Below, in pieces: positions 1 through 6,670 of a DNA stretch of 14,532 nucleotides. Every line of letters starts with the position of its first letter. The first letter of the stretch is position 1. The notes under the pieces were generated by a model that ran no database searches, was not told where the DNA came from, and saw nothing but the letters and a program-made list of their open reading frames with translations. This DNA is from Helicobacter sp. (GTDB lineage Bacteria > Campylobacterota > Campylobacteria > Campylobacterales > Helicobacteraceae), in assembly GCF_029067145.1 (NCBI RefSeq), contig NZ_JAIEFA010000005.1, forward strand, positions 1-14,532. The letters are read 5' to 3'. The position numbers and the translations under genes are program-made.

Positions 1-121
1 TCCTGCTTTAAAGATTTTATTGTAAAGATTGATTTATGCAGGGTTATGGATTATTTCGGATTTGTTTGCAAGGGCAACAGAACAAAAAGGGGCTACAAAA
101 GTGCAAGAGGGAAACCAAAGC
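1..121. other. Left-edge non-coding stretch with a repeat remnant
   Basis: I see no credible gene here. It lies downstream of the minus-strand operon and probably leads to the next operon gene beyond the edge. Positions 29-52 match positions 3766-3789 at 21 of 24 bases, and the second stretch sits in a decayed GTCATTGCGAG-type repeat, so this is probably a fragment of the same repeat family. No clear terminator is visible. Confidence 0.45.
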
Positions 122-460
122 CTACAATAAGGCTTCAATTTTTTGTTCTAAATCTTTAATTTTACTTTTGTATTTCTCGCTCTCTACACGATATTGTGAG
201 TTGCGCTGTTTGAGGGCTTTTACTTCATTACGCAAGGAAGTGATTTCATCGGTAAGAATATCAATGTTTCCCAAAGCTCTTTGAAGCTGTAATTGATGTT
301 TGCGGATTAAAATTTCGGCTTCTTGTAGCGTTAATTTCATCACGGCACTATTTTTTTCTTCTTTTTGGGCAACACTTTTATAAAAAAAGGTTTTTACCAC
401 CATGAACAAAACAAACAGGATAAATGCCGTTAAAAATAACCATTGCGTAAATTGTGCCAT
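122..460 (-). CDS. Small membrane-anchored coiled-coil protein of unknown function
   Basis: A 112-residue protein. Residues about 7-26 form one hydrophobic membrane segment near the N-terminus. From about residue 33 onward it is highly charged, rich in Glu, Lys and Gln with heptad-spaced Leu and Ile, so a long coiled coil is likely. The ATG is preceded by AAGGAAA at good spacing, 16 bases after the rpiB stop, so it is probably the last gene of the operon inside this window. From memory, H. pylori has an uncharacterised gene at the same place next to rpiB and before apt; I cannot verify this here. No enzymatic motif is visible. A structural or envelope-associated role is possible but is only inference. 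Confidence 0.85.
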   Translation of the reverse strand: MAQFTQWLFLTAFILFVLFMVVKTFFYKSVAQKEEKNSAVMKLTLQEAEILIRKHQLQLQRALGNIDILTDEITSLRNEVKALKQRNSQYRVESEKYKSKIKDLEQKIEALL

Positions 461-476
461 TTTATTTCCTTAAAAG

Positions 477-899
477 TTATAATTTCCCTATACGACAGGC
501 GTGCCTACCACCTTCAAACACTCCCTCGCAAAAACTTTTTAAAATCTGTTCCACCATACCTTCCCCTACAACGCGTGCGCCCAAGCACAGCACATTTGCG
601 TCATTATGCGCGCGACTCATTGCAGCACTATAAGGTTCATTGCAGAGTGCTGCACGGATACCTTTATGACGATTAGCAGCAATACTCATTCCAATTCCGC
701 TTCCACAAATCAAAATTCCAAAACTTTTATCATTTTTCAAAACATTTTCACATAAGAGATTAGCAAAATCCGGATAATCCACGCGATTAGAATCGCTAGG
801 TCCCAAATCCTCCACACTATGCCCCATTTTCTCCAATGTTTGAACTACAAAAGCCTTTAATGCAAATCCCGCGTGGTCGCTTGCGATAAAAAATTTCAT
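477..899 (-). CDS. rpiB: Ribose-5-phosphate isomerase B
   Basis: Interconverts ribose 5-phosphate and ribulose 5-phosphate in the cytosolic pentose phosphate pathway. The 140-residue length fits the RpiB/LacAB family. The N-terminus has the family pattern with SDHAG (Asp8, His9). The catalytic thiol is in CGSGIG (Cys65), followed by AANR. HNDANVLCLGAR (from His98) is the conserved segment before the C-terminal helix. The start codon lies 8 bases after the stop of the upstream membrane protease gene, so the two are co-transcribed. Older annotations of such genes as galactoside acetyltransferase or LacA/LacB reflect this family's similarity. All key residues appear present; I see no RpiA in the window. 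Confidence 0.95.
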   Translation of the reverse strand: MKFFIASDHAGFALKAFVVQTLEKMGHSVEDLGPSDSNRVDYPDFANLLCENVLKNDKSFGILICGSGIGMSIAANRHKGIRAALCNEPYSAAMSRAHNDANVLCLGARVVGEGMVEQILKSFCEGVFEGGRHACRIGKL

Positions 900-907
900 T
901 CTCTCTC

Positions 908-1591
908 CTATAATAGCAAGTTTATAATCGTCCGCACAGGCACAGAAATCATATTAGACAAAGGCGTGCTTAAGATAACCATTAACACCACCATACCCAC
1001 CATTGGCGGCACCCTTTCAAACAATCTTGCAAAAAAATCGTTCCGAAACATCAACCCAAGATAAGCAAGCACATTTGAGCCATCTAAGGGCGGAATCGGG
1101 ATTAGATTAAAGACGGCTAAAACAACATTATAAATCAATAATTGCAAGAAAAAATAAATCACAATTAAAGCAACAAAATTTGGATTGGAAAAATATTCAA
1201 AAAATCCCGCTAAGATTCCACCATTAAAGACATAAATCAAAAGAGCGGTTAGAATCGCTAAGGCAAAATTATACGCCACACCCGCAATAGAAACCGCAAA
1301 AGCCCCAAAATACCCTCCTCCATAAATCACGCGGTCCATTCGCACAGGCACAGGTTTCGCCCAACCAAACAAAAAAGGCGCATTCACAAGAAACAACAAA
1401 GCGGGTAACAAGATAGAACCCACTAAGTCTATATGCAACAGCGGATTGATTTTCAATCTCCCCGCGTCTTGTGCGGTTGTATCACCAAATTTTAGCGCAA
1501 CAAAGCCGTGCATAATCTCGTGTCCGATAATCGCGACAAGCAGGGCTATAATCATTATAGGAATCTTGAAACTAAGCGGTAAATCAAGCAT
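908..1591 (-). CDS. Site-2-protease-like M50 family membrane metalloprotease
   Basis: A 227-residue integral membrane protein of the compact peptidase M50 class. The zinc motif HEIMH (His24, Glu25, His28) lies at the end of the first membrane segment, and the second metal-ligand motif NLIPIPPLDG (Asp170) lies in a later one; five to six hydrophobic segments are visible. The reading frame stays open to an ATG at 1699, inside lepB. I chose the ATG at 1591 because it has AAAGGAAAG at proper spacing, gives a 20-base gap after lepB, and places the HExxH helix at the N-terminus as is usual. The substrate is unknown. Being next to signal peptidase I suggests, but does not prove, a role in envelope protein processing. 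Confidence 0.9.
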   Translation of the reverse strand: MLDLPLSFKIPIMIIALLVAIIGHEIMHGFVALKFGDTTAQDAGRLKINPLLHIDLVGSILLPALLFLVNAPFLFGWAKPVPVRMDRVIYGGGYFGAFAVSIAGVAYNFALAILTALLIYVFNGGILAGFFEYFSNPNFVALIVIYFFLQLLIYNVVLAVFNLIPIPPLDGSNVLAYLGLMFRNDFFARLFERVPPMVGMVVLMVILSTPLSNMISVPVRTIINLLL

Positions 1592-1611
1592 TATAGACTT
1601 TCCTTTGTATC

Positions 1612-2445
1612 TTACATTGCAGCATTTTGCGATTCTGCGGCATTGGAATTTTGCATTTGTTTTTCTAGGGATTCTATACTTCTGCCAATGCGTTCCCAAC
1701 GAATCTTAAAGTCATCGTCCCAGCTAAAATACACAAACCAAGGCTTGCCAATCACATATTTATAACTCACCGCCCCCCAAAAACGCGAATCATTAGAATT
1801 GTTGCGATTATCCCCCATCATAAAGAATTCCTCCTCTTGCACTTGCGCAAAAAACGCAGTCTCGCCATTAGGCAACTGCACCCTTTCCATACCAAGCGGC
1901 TCACCTTGTTGGGATAGAATCTCTAATTGAGCAAAGGCATCAGGAAACACATCTAAGTATTGCACGCCAGAATGTGCAGCCAAATAGGGGTCATAATAAA
2001 AGGTTTTGCCTCTAAACTGCAAGGTTTGCCCTGCTTTCTCTTGATAGGCAGAATCGCTACCAAAATGCACCCAAAGCCCTTTTTGCGTATAAAGCACCTC
2101 ATCGCCACCCACAGCGACATTGCGCTTAACATAATGGATTTTGGGGGAATGTGGGTAACGAAAAATGACAATATCCCCGCGTTTAGGACGCTCGCCCTCA
2201 AATAAATGTCCATTACCTCTAAAATCAGGCAAAACTTTTAATTCAATCCACGGAATTGTGGGTGTTGGGATTCCATACGCAAACTTTTTGACAAACAAAT
2301 TATCGCCAATTAGCATTGTATTTAGCATACTTCCGCTTGGAATCACAAAGGCTTGCGCAACAAAAAAGATAATGCCTAGCACGATAATAATTGTCCCAAC
2401 CCAGCTATTGACAAACTCATAAAGTTTGATAAAAAAATTTTTCAT
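1612..2445 (-). CDS. lepB: Signal peptidase I
   Basis: Cleaves signal peptides from proteins exported through Sec or Tat at the periplasmic face of the inner membrane. The 277-residue protein starts with one membrane anchor (about residues 16-34). The catalytic serine is in PSGSM (Ser39) and the general-base lysine in YVKR followed by VGGD (Lys107). The C-terminal box GDNRxxSxDSR is complete near residues 211-221. A Ser/Asp/Gln-rich insert between the boxes is typical of Gram-negative enzymes. The start codon follows folD by 12 bases. The C-terminal tail (about the last 20 residues) is polar, rich in Asn, Gln and Ala, and probably dispensable. Confidence 0.96.
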   Translation of the reverse strand: MKNFFIKLYEFVNSWVGTIIIVLGIIFFVAQAFVIPSGSMLNTMLIGDNLFVKKFAYGIPTPTIPWIELKVLPDFRGNGHLFEGERPKRGDIVIFRYPHSPKIHYVKRNVAVGGDEVLYTQKGLWVHFGSDSAYQEKAGQTLQFRGKTFYYDPYLAAHSGVQYLDVFPDAFAQLEILSQQGEPLGMERVQLPNGETAFFAQVQEEEFFMMGDNRNNSNDSRFWGAVSYKYVIGKPWFVYFSWDDDFKIRWERIGRSIESLEKQMQNSNAAESQNAAM

Positions 2446-2457
2446 TTCCTTTTTCCT

Positions 2458-3306
2458 TTAATGGTTTGCGCGAAGTTTTGCTGATTTTAAGGTGTTTTGG
2501 AGCAAGGAAGCAATCGTCATTGGTCCCACTCCGCCGGGCACTGGTGTAATAAATTCGCACAAAGGCGCGACATTTTCAAAATCCACATCGCCCACGATTT
2601 GCCCGCTCGGTAGCTTTGAGATTCCAATATCTACGACGATTGCGCCTTGTTTTACCATTTCTTTGGTAATCAGATTTGGCTTGCCCACTGCAACACACAA
2701 AATATCCGCGTTCTTTGTGTGTGCAATCAAATCCTGTGTGTAAATATGGCAAAGAGTTATCGTCGCATTCTCGTTTAGAAATAACGCTCCTAGCGGCTTG
2801 CCAACGATATTGCTTGCACCCACAATCACGACATTTTTGCCTTGAATTTCTATCTTGTAATGTTTTAAAAGGCTCAAAACACCCATAGGTGTGGCTGGAA
2901 CGAAGCCCGCAAGATTCGCAAAAATACGCCCCATATTAAAAGGGTGGAATCCATCTACATCTTTGTGTGGGGCAATCGCTTCTAGCACTGCGGTTGTATC
3001 AATATGCTTAGGCAAAGGCAGCTGCACTAAGATTCCATCAATATTAGGGTTGGCATTTAGCATTGCAATGGTTTGCAATAAAGAATCCTGTGCGATGTTT
3101 TCGGGCATTTCGTGCGTAATAGAGTAGATTCCTGTGCGCTTACACGCTTTGGCTTTCATATTTACATAGCTTTGTGAAGCAGGGTCATTCCCCACCAAAA
3201 TAACAGCTAAACCGGGAGTAATTCCCTTTTGGCTTAAAACGCCCACTTCGGATTTAATTTCTATTTCAATTTGTTGTGCAAGAGCTTTTCCGTCTAAAAT
3301 TTGCAT
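2458..3306 (-). CDS. folD: Bifunctional methylenetetrahydrofolate dehydrogenase / cyclohydrolase
   Basis: Converts 5,10-methylene-THF to 10-formyl-THF in two NADP-linked steps, feeding purine and formyl-methionine synthesis in the cytosol. The 282-residue length is typical. SYVNMKAKAC carries the catalytic lysine (Lys51), KDVDGFHP holds Asp118, the dinucleotide-binding loop GASNIVGKP spans residues 163-171, and the signature PVPGGVGPMT spans 255-264. The usual PCTP motif before the NAD(P) domain reads PATP (residues 137-140), a mild departure. AAAGGCG precedes the ATG; a second ATG four bases upstream is out of frame. It is the first gene of the operon, with its promoter overlapping that of the divergent cytochrome gene. 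Confidence 0.97.
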   Translation of the reverse strand: MQILDGKALAQQIEIEIKSEVGVLSQKGITPGLAVILVGNDPASQSYVNMKAKACKRTGIYSITHEMPENIAQDSLLQTIAMLNANPNIDGILVQLPLPKHIDTTAVLEAIAPHKDVDGFHPFNMGRIFANLAGFVPATPMGVLSLLKHYKIEIQGKNVVIVGASNIVGKPLGALFLNENATITLCHIYTQDLIAHTKNADILCVAVGKPNLITKEMVKQGAIVVDIGISKLPSGQIVGDVDFENVAPLCEFITPVPGGVGPMTIASLLQNTLKSAKLRANH

Positions 3307-3336
3307 TCATAATCGCCTTTAAAAAATAATTTTGTT

Positions 3337-3342
3337 ATTATA
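3337..3342 (-). promoter_or_regulatory. -10 box for the folD-lepB operon
   Basis: Read on the minus strand this is TATAAT, about 30 bases upstream of the folD ATG, in a very AT-rich intergenic spacer. It overlaps the plus-strand box at 3339-3344. No clear -35 is seen, which is usual for this phylum. Confidence 0.6.
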
Positions 3343-3344
3343 AT
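3339..3344 (+). promoter_or_regulatory. -10 box for the cytochrome c gene
   Basis: TATAAT on the plus strand, followed by an A/T-rich leader and an AAGG ribosome-binding site at 3367-3370. It shares four bases with the minus-strand -10 box of folD. Confidence 0.6.
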
Positions 3345-3378
3345 CAAAAAAAATTTTTAAAAGTTTAAGGCAACATTC

Positions 3379-3738
3379 GTGCAAAAAGTATTTAGAACTT
3401 TTTTGATTATCATTAGCGGCTTTGGATTCTTTGCAAATGCGGAAGAAAGTTTTATTACGACTTTGGAATACGGCAAAATGCTTTATACTAACCCGCGCGG
3501 AATCGGTTGCATAGAATGTCATGGACGTTTTGGTGAGGGACAACAAATCGCAAACTATATTCATAAACGCAAAGGTAAAACTCTGCAAGGTCCGCGTATC
3601 AACAATTTAAGCTTCAAAGAGTTTGAAAATGCACTGCAAAAAACCAAAAAAGTAATGCCCAAATATTATTTAACCTCCAATGAAATTGAAGCAATCTATA
3701 AATACCTAGAATCCATTGAAAAACTGCAAGAACATTAG
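3379..3738 (+). CDS. Periplasmic monohaem c-type cytochrome
   Basis: A 119-residue protein with a GTG start (AAGG eight bases upstream). Residues 1-21 form a Sec signal peptide ending ANA, with cleavage predicted before Glu22. The mature part holds one CxxCH haem site, CIECH (Cys44, Cys47, His48). A Met-Pro after the central loop (Met93) is the likely distal haem ligand, and a C-terminal helix (EIEAIYKYLESI) closes a class I cytochrome c fold. It would carry electrons in the periplasm. The partner is unknown: no oxidase or reductase gene is nearby, and it stands alone between the folD operon and the ffs gene. Confidence in the cytochrome assignment is high; the electron donor and acceptor cannot be inferred. 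Confidence 0.93.
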   Translation: MQKVFRTFLIIISGFGFFANAEESFITTLEYGKMLYTNPRGIGCIECHGRFGEGQQIANYIHKRKGKTLQGPRINNLSFKEFENALQKTKKVMPKYYLTSNEIEAIYKYLESIEKLQEH

Positions 3739-3744
3739 CTTTTG

Positions 3745-3885
3745 TAGCGAGATTCCATTGCAAATTTGATTTGTGCGGGATTATGGATTTGCAAGTGTGG
3801 GTGAAAATGCTTCGCATTTGCACGCTTCGCTTCGCTCACAATGACGCAAAGGCAAGCTGTCCTTAGCGGCAATCTATCATCTTGT
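3745..3885. repeat. Decayed palindromic repeat of the GTCATTGCGAG family
   Basis: Contains TTATGGATTTGC (3781-3792), a CTTCGCTTCGCTCACAATGACG end (from about 3823), and a further left-arm-like GCGGCAATCTATCA (from about 3867). Those are the building blocks seen intact at 14280-14403, here rearranged and degenerate. A small internal hairpin AAATGCTTCGCATTT is also present. No gene is credible here. Confidence 0.6.
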
Positions 3886-3931
3886 ATAAAGCAGTGAAAA
3901 ATCGTAAAAGAATAAAAAGATTTGTGAGATA

Positions 3932-4040
3932 AAACCTCCCTTAAGATACTTGCGGCACTTAAATGCTTAAAAGGCTCTGCTGTGTTCCCACCCTGAAGCA
4001 TTATTTTAAGCACTCATCGCACAAGTCTCAAGAAAGGCGA
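3932..4040 (-). ncRNA. ffs: Signal recognition particle RNA (small bacterial 4.5S type)
   Basis: Read on the minus strand, the region folds into one long rod. The apex carries the SRP domain IV signature: CAGG on one side and AGCAG on the other of a symmetric loop, around a GUG-GGAA-CAC stem with a GGAA tetraloop (3980-3996). Below it, UGCUU pairs with AAGCA, GUGCUUAAA with UUUAAGUGC (G-U pairs included), GAGACUUG with CAAGUAUC (one mismatch), and the terminal CCUUUCUU with AAGGGAGG in eight pairs. The length (about 105-110 bases) suits 4.5S RNA, which binds Ffh and targets membrane proteins to the translocon. A TATAAT box lies directly upstream, and a UUUUA run follows the stem. Ends are approximate. 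Confidence 0.9.
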
Positions 4041-4045
4041 ATGGG

Positions 4046-4051
4046 ATTATA
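4046..4051 (-). promoter_or_regulatory. -10 box for the SRP RNA gene
   Basis: TATAAT on the minus strand, six to seven bases upstream of the predicted 5' end of the SRP RNA rod near 4039. It lies between the epimerase stop and ffs, so ffs has its own promoter. Confidence 0.7.
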
Positions 4052-4133
4052 TTAGGTTTTTGCCAAAATTCAACTTAAGACTTGATTTTCTATCCAACAA
4101 CGCAAACGGAATCTCAAAGATAGGATTCTGCTT

Positions 4134-5192
4134 TCAAATGCATACTTTAAAAAATTCTTTATACCATTGGATAAAATTCTTGATTCCCTCTTGTATGCTT
4201 GTGTTGGGTTTATAATCCAAATCCTTTACCAAATCCTCTACATTTGCATAAGTTGCCGGCACATCACCGGGTTGGAGTGGAAGCATATTTTTCTTTGCCA
4301 CGATTCCAAGCTCTTTTTCAATGGCTTCAATGAAATCCATTAATTTTACTGGATTGTTGTTACCGATATTATAGATTTTATAAGGAGCCTTAGAGCTATG
4401 CGGGTCTGGGTTAAGTCCGCTCCAAGTAGGATTTGGAATCGCATTGTGGTCAAGCACACGCACAATACCCTCTACAATATCATCAATATAAGTAAAATCT
4501 CGCAGCATTTGCCCGTGGTTAAAGACATCTATTGGTTTGCCCTCCAAAATCGCCTTTGTAAATAAAAACAAAGCCATATCCGGTCGCCCCCAAGGACCAT
4601 AAACCGTAAAGAATCGCAAGCCTGTTGTTGGCAAGCCAAAGAGATAGGAATAAGTATGCGCCATTAGCTCATTGCTTTTTTTGCTTGCTGCATAAAGGCT
4701 AATGGGGTGATCCACATTATCGCTTGTAGAAAAGGGCATTTTTTCATTCAATCCATACACGGACGAGCTAGACGCATAAGCCAAATGGGAAACCCCAAAC
4801 TGCCTGCAAGCTTCCAAAATATTCACGAATCCTACGATATTGCTTTGTATATACGCATAAGGATTTACAAGAGAATAACGCACTCCCGCCTGTGCTGCAA
4901 GATTGCAAACTTTGTCAAATTGCTCACTCCTAAAGAGATTCATAAGATTCTCTCTATCTTCTAATTCCAAACGAATAAAACGATAATTGGGGTATTTGCT
5001 GCTTTGTAAGAGTTGATTTTCTACGATAGAATCCTGTGCAATTCCCGCTTTTGCTAATCTACCATATTTGATACGCACATCGTAATAATCATTAATACAA
5101 TCTAGTCCGACAACCTCATCTCCGCGTTCAATAAGAGCTTTTGCCACAAAAGAGCCGATAAACCCTGCTGTGCCTGTTATTAAAACTTTCAT
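4134..5192 (-). CDS. NAD-dependent nucleotide-sugar epimerase (UDP-glucuronate 4-epimerase-like)
   Basis: A 352-residue short-chain dehydrogenase/reductase of the extended class. The NAD loop GTAGFIG is at residues 7-13. The NDYYD segment followed by a K-x-x-R-L element (residues 34-46) is typical of UDP-glucuronate 4-epimerase/CapI proteins. The catalytic set is SSSSVYG (141-147) with Tyr167-x3-Lys171. The substrate-binding FFTVYGPWGRPDMA (195-207) and RDFTYIDDI (about 230-240) are intact. It would make a precursor for surface polysaccharide or glycoprotein glycans, but the exact sugar cannot be fixed from sequence. It follows the aminotransferase gene by four bases, so they form one transcript; no other glycan gene is in the window. 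Confidence 0.92.
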   Translation of the reverse strand: MKVLITGTAGFIGSFVAKALIERGDEVVGLDCINDYYDVRIKYGRLAKAGIAQDSIVENQLLQSSKYPNYRFIRLELEDRENLMNLFRSEQFDKVCNLAAQAGVRYSLVNPYAYIQSNIVGFVNILEACRQFGVSHLAYASSSSVYGLNEKMPFSTSDNVDHPISLYAASKKSNELMAHTYSYLFGLPTTGLRFFTVYGPWGRPDMALFLFTKAILEGKPIDVFNHGQMLRDFTYIDDIVEGIVRVLDHNAIPNPTWSGLNPDPHSSKAPYKIYNIGNNNPVKLMDFIEAIEKELGIVAKKNMLPLQPGDVPATYANVEDLVKDLDYKPNTSIQEGIKNFIQWYKEFFKVCI

Positions 5193-5196
5193 CGCA

Positions 5197-6309
5197 TTAC
5201 TTTATAAGCTTAAAATAATGTTCTAAAAACACTTGATTTGCAGTGCCTTTAAACTCGCATCTTCCTAACTCTTGTAGGCTTAATTCTATTGCATTCACAA
5301 CCCAAGAAATCTCGCTAATATCAATTAATCCCATATGATTAATCCGAAAAATCTTACCTTTTAAATTATCCTGTCCTCCTGCAATATTCACATTAAATTT
5401 ATTTTTTAGAATCTTGCGCAATGTGTCGCTTTCTTCATCATAAACACAAGTTATAGAAAGTGCGGGATTTTTTGGATAGATTTTTAGCCCAATACTTTTC
5501 ATTGCCTCATCACACGCCAAAGAGCGCGCTTTGGTCTGTTGATAAATTTTGTCCCAGCCTATTTCCTTTGCTTTTTGTAAAAAAGCGCAAAGTCCAATAA
5601 TAATTGTTGTCGGCGCAGTCCAAGCGGTTGTATTTTTCACTTGATTTTTAAGCTCTGTTTTGAGATTAAAATAGAATCCCACATTGCGCTCTTCTATCTT
5701 TTCTATGGCGCATTGGCTTAACCCGATAATGCTAAGACCTGGTGGAAGCATAAAGGCTTTTTGAGAGCCACCAATTAACGCATCTACGCAACTCACATCT
5801 AACTTTTCTACACCCATTGCGGTAATGCTATCTACGATGACCATAATTTTGGGATTGTGATTTTTCACCGCTTTAGCAATCTCTTCATAGGAATGACGCA
5901 ATCCCCCTGCACTCTCGCACGCCTGAATACAAAAAGCGTCAATCTCTGGATTTTGGTTCAAGACTTCCAAAACAGATTCCACACTAGCAGGTGTATCCCA
6001 TTCGTTTTTAATCTCTACATTTGGGATTCCAAAGGCTTTTGCAATCTTGCCAAATCTTTCCCCAAACTTACCGCTATTAATGCTTAGGAGTTTCTTTTGA
6101 CACAAGGAAGTAACGCAAGCTTCCATTGCTCCACTTCCAGAGCTTGCAAGCAAGAGAACTTCGGGCATTTGAATCACTTCTTTTAAAAGCATACGTGTAG
6201 TAGCAAAAATCTCTTCAAATTCTGGGGTGCGGTGGTGGATTGTAGGCTCACTCATCGCAACACGCACAAACTCTGGCACAGGAGTAGGACCGGGGGTAAA
6301 AAGTAACAT
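5197..6309 (-). CDS. Class V PLP-dependent aminotransferase (serine/alanine-glyoxylate type)
   Basis: A 370-residue fold type I aminotransferase. It opens with the family hallmark TPGPTPVP (residues 5-12) and HHRTPEF (25-31). The phosphate-binding loop SGSGAMEA spans about 57-64, the pyridine-nitrogen Asp160 is in VDSITAMG, and the Schiff-base Lys184 is in GGSQKAFMLPPG. These are the features of serine-pyruvate / alanine-glyoxylate enzymes, which use pyruvate or glyoxylate as amino acceptor. Related proteins are sometimes labelled soluble hydrogenase subunit, which is misleading. It lies four bases before the epimerase gene, and a TATAAT box about 30 bases upstream suggests it leads this two-gene transcript. 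The true amino donor is not predictable. Confidence 0.93.
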   Translation of the reverse strand: MLLFTPGPTPVPEFVRVAMSEPTIHHRTPEFEEIFATTRMLLKEVIQMPEVLLLASSGSGAMEACVTSLCQKKLLSINSGKFGERFGKIAKAFGIPNVEIKNEWDTPASVESVLEVLNQNPEIDAFCIQACESAGGLRHSYEEIAKAVKNHNPKIMVIVDSITAMGVEKLDVSCVDALIGGSQKAFMLPPGLSIIGLSQCAIEKIEERNVGFYFNLKTELKNQVKNTTAWTAPTTIIIGLCAFLQKAKEIGWDKIYQQTKARSLACDEAMKSIGLKIYPKNPALSITCVYDEESDTLRKILKNKFNVNIAGGQDNLKGKIFRINHMGLIDISEISWVVNAIELSLQELGRCEFKGTANQVFLEHYFKLIK

Positions 6310-6336
6310 TCTTTATCCTTTTTAAAAAATTGCGCA

Positions 6337-6342
6337 ATTATA
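6337..6342 (-). promoter_or_regulatory. -10 box for the aminotransferase-epimerase transcript
   Basis: TATAAT on the minus strand 28 bases before the aminotransferase ATG, which is itself preceded by AAAGGAT. A second minus-strand TATAAT at 6354-6359 is an alternative. Confidence 0.6.
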
Positions 6343-6388
6343 ACGAAAATTTTATTATATCCATCTTTGCTAGATTGCGCTTTTTTAA

Positions 6389-6478
6389 GTCATTGCGTCC
6401 TTGCAAATCTTTGTAAAAGTCGTGGCAATCTATAATTTTGCAAAAAGCAATCTTTACAATGGAATCTTAAAAAATTAA
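6389..6478. repeat. R element copy 1 (left arm only)
   Basis: Begins with GTCATTGCG; from 6421 to 6472 it matches R element copy 2 (13896-13947) with two differences in 52 bases. The right arm present in copy 2 is missing. The break occurs at AAAAATTAA, which is directly repeated in copy 2 on both sides of the missing 46 bases, so deletion by slippage is the simplest explanation. Confidence 0.8.
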
Positions 6479-6488
6479 GAATCACAAG

Positions 6489-6533
6489 GTTTAAGGCTTG
6501 AATCTCTTTGCTTGATTGGAAGGAGGTTTGAAG
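6489..6533 (+). promoter_or_regulatory. Structured leader of hydrophobic peptide copy 1
   Basis: The leader is nearly identical to the one at 14031-14075. It holds GTTTAAGG (6489-6496), TCTCTTT (6503-6509) and the Shine-Dalgarno AAGGAGG (6520-6526). CTCTT can pair with the Shine-Dalgarno. GTTTAAG and TCTCTTT can instead pair with CTTAAAC (6653-6659) and AAAGAGA (6644-6650) downstream. The -10 box found in front of copy 2 is absent. Confidence 0.6.
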
Positions 6534-6618
6534 ATGATAGAATTAGCATTGATTTTAATCTTGTTAATTTTGCTTATCCAAGCCCTAAAGAGCTAGATAA
6601 GACACCTTAAAAATTCAC
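6520..6618 (-). ncRNA. Putative antisense antitoxin RNA, copy 1
   Basis: Predicted from the minus-strand TATAAT at 6625-6630. Transcription would begin near 6618, cross the whole peptide gene and cover its ribosome-binding site. I cannot see a strong terminator, so the 3' end is a guess. The promoter position relative to the peptide stop is conserved in copy 2. Confidence 0.45.
6534..6596 (+). CDS. 20-residue hydrophobic peptide, putative type I toxin (copy 1)
   Basis: Encodes a 20-residue peptide beginning MIEL and ending LIQALKS, with Leu/Ile runs between: a single membrane helix with Glu near the start and Lys near the end. AAGGAGG lies seven bases before the ATG, the strongest ribosome-binding site in the window. 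It aligns with the peptide at 14076-14138 with 12 identities, including Glu, LL-I-LIQ and KS. Small size, hydrophobicity, structured UTRs and an antisense promoter (6625-6630) are the marks of type I toxins that depolarise the inner membrane. It is unlike H. pylori AapA in sequence and closer in character to Ibs. The toxin promoter appears deleted, so it may be unexpressed. Function is inferred, not shown. Confidence 0.65.
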   Translation: MIELALILILLILLIQALKS

Positions 6619-6624
6619 TTTGCA

Positions 6625-6630
6625 ATTATA
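6625..6630 (-). promoter_or_regulatory. -10 box of the antisense RNA, copy 1
   Basis: TATAAT on the minus strand, 29 bases past the peptide stop, within a conserved block shared with 14162-14167. It points back toward the peptide gene. Confidence 0.6.
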
Positions 6631-6670
6631 AGCCCTCTACACTAAAGAGAGACTTAAACAATTCTATTAA

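Noticed and set aside
36..284. Plus-strand frame opposite the coiled-coil gene
   Set aside because: It overlaps a better-supported gene with a ribosome-binding site and clear structure, and begins in repeat-like sequence.
1592..1699. N-terminal extension of the M50 protease beginning at the ATG at 1699
   Set aside because: It would overlap lepB by 88 bases, is basic and unlike the family, and the ATG at 1591 has a good ribosome-binding site and places HExxH correctly.
3735..4013. 92-residue minus-strand reading frame
   Set aside because: It lies across the SRP RNA and a palindromic repeat, has no ribosome-binding site that stands out, and no recognisable protein character.
6534..6596. Assigning the small peptides to the AapA family
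   Set aside because: AapA peptides are longer, basic and not composed of Leu/Ile runs as I remember them; only the RNA architecture is shared.
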